From Glandiceps talaboti (taxonomy: Eukaryota; Hemichordata; Enteropneusta; Spengelidae), in assembly GCF_964340395.1 (NCBI RefSeq), contig NC_135551.1:1927501-1991500 (forward strand): a DNA stretch of 64,000 bases. Reading direction: 5' to 3'. Below, piece after piece: positions 61,601 through 64,000 of this stretch. Both the position numbers and the translations under genes were made by a program. Each line of letters begins with the position of its first letter. The first letter of the stretch is position 1. The notes under the pieces were generated by a model. It saw only the letters and a list, made by a program, of their open reading frames with translations. It ran no database searches and was not told the DNA's origin.

Positions 61601-61930
61601 TTGATAAATTATCCAGAAATTCTCAATCATGAGGCTTGCGAGGCGTTGGGTGCGATATATATGGCGACTGTTACACTGTGTGCGCGTGAGACGAATGACG
61701 TCACTAGAATGTAATACAATGTAGCTTTTGCATTTTCGTGTGTGTACATGCAGTACACACATCACATACAAGTACAGTGAGATGGACAATGATAGAAACC
61801 AACTCACCAGCTTATTGTTTACATAACTTTGCGACGACGAGGAATTAATCATCATTAATTTAAACAAAGTAGCTAAAATCATCGATGACTTAAAACAGCA
61901 AGGGACATTGCAAATATTTGTTTCCGACAT
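46075..61930 (-). CDS. Animal protein with a family-3 periplasmic solute-binding domain (SBP_bac_3-like), 332 aa, eight exons
   Basis: Exons 61930-61808, 59258-59089, 58767-58718, 58233-58138, 52386-52213, 51864-51725, 46950-46743 and 46112-46075; all GT-AG, all phases agree, 999 nt including stop. The domain runs from about residue 80 to 315. It includes GFAIDLVHEIC (106-116, close to the family-3 signature), EACLGWMQTNEREHSVSFTR (154-173) with Arg165 where family members bind the ligand carboxylate, GKAIGYADGW (201-210), and IDAVFLLDN (252-260) with Asp259 where they bind the ligand amine. The pattern also resembles the ligand-binding core of ionotropic glutamate receptors, but no channel segments are present. 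It is likely extracellular and binds a small amino-acid-like ligand (inference). The N-terminus has only a weak signal-like stretch (MILATLFKLMMI, 17-28). Residues 42-97 match nothing I know. Confidence 0.85.
46450..46481. repeat. 32-bp perfect palindrome with CACGTG centre
   Basis: Arms CACAGATAAGTAACAC and its complement meet at 46465/46466 without a loop. It is in the last intron of the solute-binding-domain gene. The centre is an E-box core; any regulatory role is unproven. Confidence 0.95.
46743..46950 (-). CDS. Solute-binding-domain gene, exon 7 (residues 252-321)
   Basis: Acceptor ATGTTTTGTATAG, donor GATCACA followed by GTAAGT. It encodes IDAVFLLDNYALLHDDVEAV, FHAMTSEDSHLPAWFDETLG and MMESGKYYAVCKK. 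The IDAVFLLDN segment includes the expected amine-binding Asp259, and the last helix is the normal end of the fold. A TTGA microsatellite lies ~40 bp before the acceptor. Confidence 0.92.
46993..47050. repeat. TTGA microsatellite
   Basis: About 14 copies of GATT/TTGA upstream of exon 7 of the solute-binding-domain gene. Confidence 0.95.
47389..49365. mobile_element. Harbinger-like MITE, copy B (1.98 kb)
   Basis: TTA flanks (47386-47388, 49366-49368), ends GGGACCGGTCAGTTTCTTCG and the complement GGGACCGGTCAGTTTCTCC. It contains three internal ~230-bp units with GTCTCAAGCTCTTCCCC and CTTACTGTCAAGATGCTATC. It lies in intron 6 of the solute-binding-domain gene, 77 bp from copy C. Confidence 0.93.
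49443..51449. mobile_element. Harbinger-like MITE, copy C (2.0 kb)
   Basis: TTA flanks (49440-49442, 51450-51452) with the same termini and internal structure as copy B, from which it differs by scattered substitutions and small indels. It is direct-oriented to B. It lies in intron 6 of the solute-binding-domain gene. Confidence 0.93.
51725..51864 (-). CDS. Solute-binding-domain gene, exon 6 (residues 205-251)
   Basis: Acceptor TTTTATGATAG, donor GACAAG followed by GTATTT. It encodes YADGWVTDKLCLKRHNTIAG, VDSLHH and FEVLFQNLGDDK. The G-W-V-x-D and 'GVDS' pattern fits the second lobe hinge of family-3 binding proteins. It ends in phase 0. Confidence 0.9.
52213..52386 (-). CDS. Solute-binding-domain gene, exon 5 (residues 147-205)
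   Basis: Acceptor TATATAACAG, donor GCAATTG followed by GTAAGT. It carries YYEACLGWMQTNEREHSVSF and TRPFWHEGNSSHFFVKKGNP, the most diagnostic piece, with Arg165 of the expected ligand site. The 38-bp satellite begins ~115 bp upstream of its acceptor. Confidence 0.92.
52503..57372. repeat. 38-bp satellite, about 128 tandem units
   Basis: The unit is TCTGTGTACACCAATGTAGA followed by TTATGATAGATCAACAAG. Units differ at few sites (GTG/ATG, CACC/TACC, TAG/TGG/TAA/TATAG, AAG/AGG). The 38-bp period holds throughout with very few indels. It occupies most of the 5.75-kb intron between exons 5 and 4 of the solute-binding-domain gene. A first-unit variant at 52503 recurs at 55011, exactly 2508 bp away. 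Confidence 0.98.
57527..58110. repeat. 20-bp tandem repeat, about 28 units
   Basis: The unit is CATTAAGTAACTCAGTGGGC with frequent changes (GAAACTC, TTGAGTAAC, AACTAAG). It is in the same intron as the 38-bp satellite and ends ~30 bp from the donor of exon 4. Confidence 0.93.
58138..58233 (-). CDS. Solute-binding-domain gene, exon 4 (residues 115-147)
   Basis: Acceptor ACTTCAATTCAG, donor GGACCTG followed by GTAAGT. It encodes CEEAGKQCKVIYDLSSNCYT and then HHVGEHSRAGPG, the end of the first signature helix and the next strand. The CATA microsatellites lie just upstream in the intron. Confidence 0.88.
58281..58662. repeat. CATA/CACA microsatellite block
   Basis: Alternating (CATA)n and (CA)n between exons 4 and 3 of the solute-binding-domain gene. 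The long Tyr-Val-Cys-Met and His-Thr-Tyr-Ile ORFs on both strands are translations of this repeat. Confidence 0.97.
58718..58767 (-). CDS. Solute-binding-domain gene, exon 3 (residues 98-115)
   Basis: A 50-nt exon with acceptor TTTTCTTCTCAG and donor GAAA followed by GTACGT. It encodes DEHGDMKGFAIDLVHE, the core of the family-3 signature. The small size is offset by exact phase agreement and the motif. Confidence 0.88.
59089..59258 (-). CDS. Solute-binding-domain gene, exon 2 (residues 42-98)
   Basis: Acceptor CACATCGTAG, donor GAATATGT followed by GTAAGT. It encodes QAAGQGSPNLMRALVLFRLM, GERMGKKFIEAATQA and LACDCALEYV, a likely helical segment leading into the binding domain. Phase 2 at the end joins exon 3. 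Confidence 0.82.
59950..60433 (-). mobile_element. LINE reverse-transcriptase C-terminal fragment
   Basis: The minus strand translates as KIEAFEMWCWRKLLCIPWTA, then RQKLKYFGHIARRVGDNLEK and IMFGKVEGKRSRGRQELRG. This is the conserved C-terminal block of many endonuclease/RT non-LTR elements. The 5' part is missing. It lies in intron 1 of the solute-binding-domain gene. Confidence 0.9.
60570..60720. repeat. Dispersed repeat tail ending in an ACCTTCC...GGAAGGT palindrome
   Basis: A CACAGACACACATACACAGCG tract followed by ACCTTCCCTTACGGAAGGTA. A similar palindrome, ACCTTCCGTAAGGAAGGT, with adjacent GT tract is at 2770-2826 in inverted order, so both are ends of one dispersed family. Confidence 0.65.
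60770..61240. repeat. Two tandem copies of the CCATGGTAACC repeat family
   Basis: TGCTGAGTTCAAAAAAGGGA ... GTTGCCATGGTAACCAAAAT occurs near 60800 and 61110, again at 62860-62960, and inverted at 10195-10310. No coding frame. Confidence 0.75.
61808..61930 (-). CDS. Solute-binding-domain gene, candidate exon 1 (residues 1-41)
   Basis: ATG at 61930, donor AAGCTG followed by GTGAGT, phase 0, which matches exon 2. It encodes MSETNICNVPCCFKSS then MILATLFKLMMINSSSSQS. The frame is open upstream to another ATG at 61984. The second methionine at residue 17 would give a short hydrophobic, signal-like start. The match of phase and donor supports it, but another first exon is possible. Confidence 0.5.
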
Positions 61931-61984
61931 TTCATAGGCGAATGTTATGCAGTGTTTTTTTTTGGAGTGTCTGCTGATCGGCAC

Positions 61985-62700
61985 CTGTTAACAGCATGTT
62001 GTGCTGGTGACATGTCTGAGATTTTTATGACATCAATTTGAGGAGTATTTCTATGAAAAATAAGCACTGGTTACCTTTGATAAATGGTTACCTAAATACA
62101 CTGAATCCACAGAACTTTAACAGTGTCTGAATCGCGAGCAAGAACTGAGATGATGTGGGGAACGGTTATTTACGTCTACTTTCTAGGGAATTGCATAACA
62201 TATATCCATGGCCGATACATGTATTTGACCTAAAACATGTTGTTTTGTATCTCTTTGTGACGTCGTTATTTTTGTTGTAAAGATTCAGTTTGCTTCATCG
62301 TACATTACAGTTGAGAACTACACGTCTGTTTACATGTAATACAGGTGTCAACATGTGCGTTAGTAGGCATACGTTAGACCATGGTTAGACTGTGGTTAGT
62401 ACCATGCCTTGGCCACGTTTCCTACCCCAATCCTAATTAGCACTTATGATTTTATGTGAATTTCACCTCTTTCTATTTCTATCGTGCACAATGAACCAAA
62501 AAACACAAAACACTAAAAATATACACACTATACTTGGTCATCACAATAATAACCTTTATCGCTGCATTGAACGTTTTGAAGGCCAATAGTAAGCATGTAA
62601 ATGTAACTGGGTTCCCTGACCAATTTAGGAGTTCCCCGGTTGTGGCTCATGACATCTCTCAGACAAAGCGTTATCATTATATAATTTTTAAACCCCTTCA
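61985..62700. other. Upstream of the solute-binding-domain gene; nothing recognised
   Basis: Likely contains the promoter if exon 1 is correct, but no core promoter motif stood out. Confidence 0.35.
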
Positions 62701-62703
62701 CTT

Positions 62704-62704
<1 letters not shown>

Positions 62705-62783
<79 letters not shown>
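62705..62783. repeat. AAT microsatellite
   Basis: About 26 AAT units, followed by TAAATAAT variants to ~62820. Confidence 0.96.
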
Positions 62784-62849
62784 TAAATAATTAAATAATT
62801 AAATAATATTAAATAATAATAATTTTTATAATAATCGAGTTTATTTGAA

Positions 62850-62980
62850 TATTAACCACCCTACCTGGGGTAATTTTGTATGCCGAGTTCGAAAAATGGG
62901 GTCATTTTATTAACATCCGTTGCCATGGTAACCAAAATCACCATAATATGTGGATGATTTTTCCAAAATTTGACATTTTG
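62850..62980. repeat. CCATGGTAACC family, third plus-strand copy
   Basis: CCACCCTACCTGGGGTAA and GTTGCCATGGTAACCAAAAT as in 60770-60900. Confidence 0.75.
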
Positions 62981-63360
62981 CATTCGGATTAACATATTAT
63001 TACATGTTATTGGCTATTCATGAATGTACAATTTGTAATAAATGAAACAATATTCTTACAACGGTTTACAGTAGCAGAAGTTATGACACAGGTCAAGTCA
63101 ACTTTATGGCCAATCTGATTAAAATCCGATGTGGTGAAAGCGGCTAGATGTCCTTATTTACCTCTATTCATCGTGTTGTGACGTTTGTTTTGTTCGGAGT
63201 GATCGCCAAGGATTTTAATCAGATTGCTTTATGGCATGCCAGCACAATGACATCGCATTTTCGATTGCGATCAATTCAAATCAAAACCATACGATTTTAG
63301 AAGAGATTCAAATTACTTAAAATCTCAAAATTGTATGGCAAGTAACACGGAGATAAAACA

Positions 63361-64000
63361 CCAGATTTAAACTGAATGCCTTCTGTAAGGATTTATGCAA
63401 GCAATTTAGCTCTATATGATATCTGTGATTCGTCAAGTGCCAATGAAAGTTGGTTGTCAAAATTGTTGTTCAAATGCCCGCCATGCCTCCTATTCTCAGC
63501 ACAGGAAAGCTTGCCATCCTCGACTTCACTCGGCTTTTGTGATCCCCTACATACCCGGGATATGGCACGTGGGTGTTGAACTTCCTTCTGTCCCACCACG
63601 AGTTTACACATTCTCAAGATTTTGTTGAGTGGCGCGCCCTCACTGTCACTAATTATATAGAGGTCAATGTATAAGTCACCATTATTGATACATTGTCGCG
63701 AAATTTTCTACGTAGGCTAGACTAGGCTTGGTCTAATTTCCATATTTTGACCACACACATTTGGGTATAAATTATAGATTATTACACTTGATAAATATGT
63801 GAGAGTGTATTTATATCCTGAGATACAGAGCTAGATAAATGATTATGTACAAGCCTTGCAACAAACAGCGGTAGTTTGTTATCGAGAGAAATCGGAAAAG
63901 AACGCGGTAAAAAGGAGACGGTTTGAAGTCAATATAATACTTCCTAAACTTCTAATCGAAAATCTAAAAAGACACGATTTCCCTTTATTCATCTGCGCAT
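63361..64000 (-). repeat. Dispersed repeat family R1, copy 3 (cut by window edge)
   Basis: Same order and orientation as 43315-44165, starting CCAGATTTAAACTGAATGCC and continuing through GTTGAGTGGCGCGCCCTC and CATCTGCGCAT at the edge. Open frames on both strands here are shadows of the repeat. Confidence 0.88.

Noticed and set aside
46075-61930. Bacterial contamination as the source of the solute-binding domain
   Set aside because: The domain is split by seven phase-consistent GT-AG introns filled with the same repeats as the rest of the window.
63376-63628. Short ORFs in both directions at the right edge
   Set aside because: They lie within repeat family R1, which is present elsewhere with disrupted frames.

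Overview
This is a eukaryotic, almost certainly invertebrate animal, window. Genes are split by GT-AG introns, coding exons are a small fraction of the sequence, and most of the rest is AT-rich intron and intergenic DNA loaded with non-LTR retrotransposons, TIR elements, minisatellites and microsatellites. Gene content (an orthologue of the Fanconi core-complex protein FAAP100, a two-pore K+ channel, and an animal gene with a bacterial-type solute-binding fold) fits a marine invertebrate, perhaps a deuterostome such as a hemichordate or amphioxus. The species cannot be fixed from the sequence alone.

Three multi-exon genes, all on the minus strand, were assembled by hand from splice sites with matching phases. 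(1) 2028-25090: FAAP100 orthologue. Six exons give 867 codons; the short last exon was not found and may lie left of the window. (2) 34201-41143: two-exon, 399-residue two-pore-domain potassium channel with TRESK-like architecture (long cytosolic TM2-TM3 loop, short tail). The first pore filter GYG is rebuilt exactly across the splice junction. (3) 46075-61930: eight-exon, 332-residue protein with a family-3 periplasmic solute-binding domain, ended by a stop and an AATAAA signal. Its first exon is the least certain.

Repeats by region. The FAAP100 introns hold a 144-bp loopless palindrome (2827-2970), a 243-bp foldback element (5844-6086), a 39-bp minisatellite that keeps an open frame (11340-12312), a 40-bp minisatellite, a 1.8-kb TIR element in a TTAA site (14593-16427), a 151-bp tandem array, a ~2-kb TIR element (19845-21855), a pure AG tract and a 734-bp TTA-flanked element. 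Between FAAP100 and the channel lie a decayed CR1/L2-like LINE (26470-31660) that itself holds the second copy of the TTAA element (29117-30933), and a 5'-truncated L1-like LINE (32002-33500) with a 16-bp target-site duplication. Between the channel and the third gene, and inside that gene, are three copies of a Harbinger-like element with TTA target duplications. The largest single structure is a 4.87-kb, 38-bp-unit satellite (52503-57372) inside an intron of the solute-binding-domain gene, followed by a 20-bp array and CATA microsatellites.

No rRNA, tRNA, CRISPR or prokaryotic operon structure was recognised. The most unusual items are the solute-binding-fold gene, the two near-identical TTAA elements, and the satellite, which carries the trace of an internal duplication of exactly 66 units.
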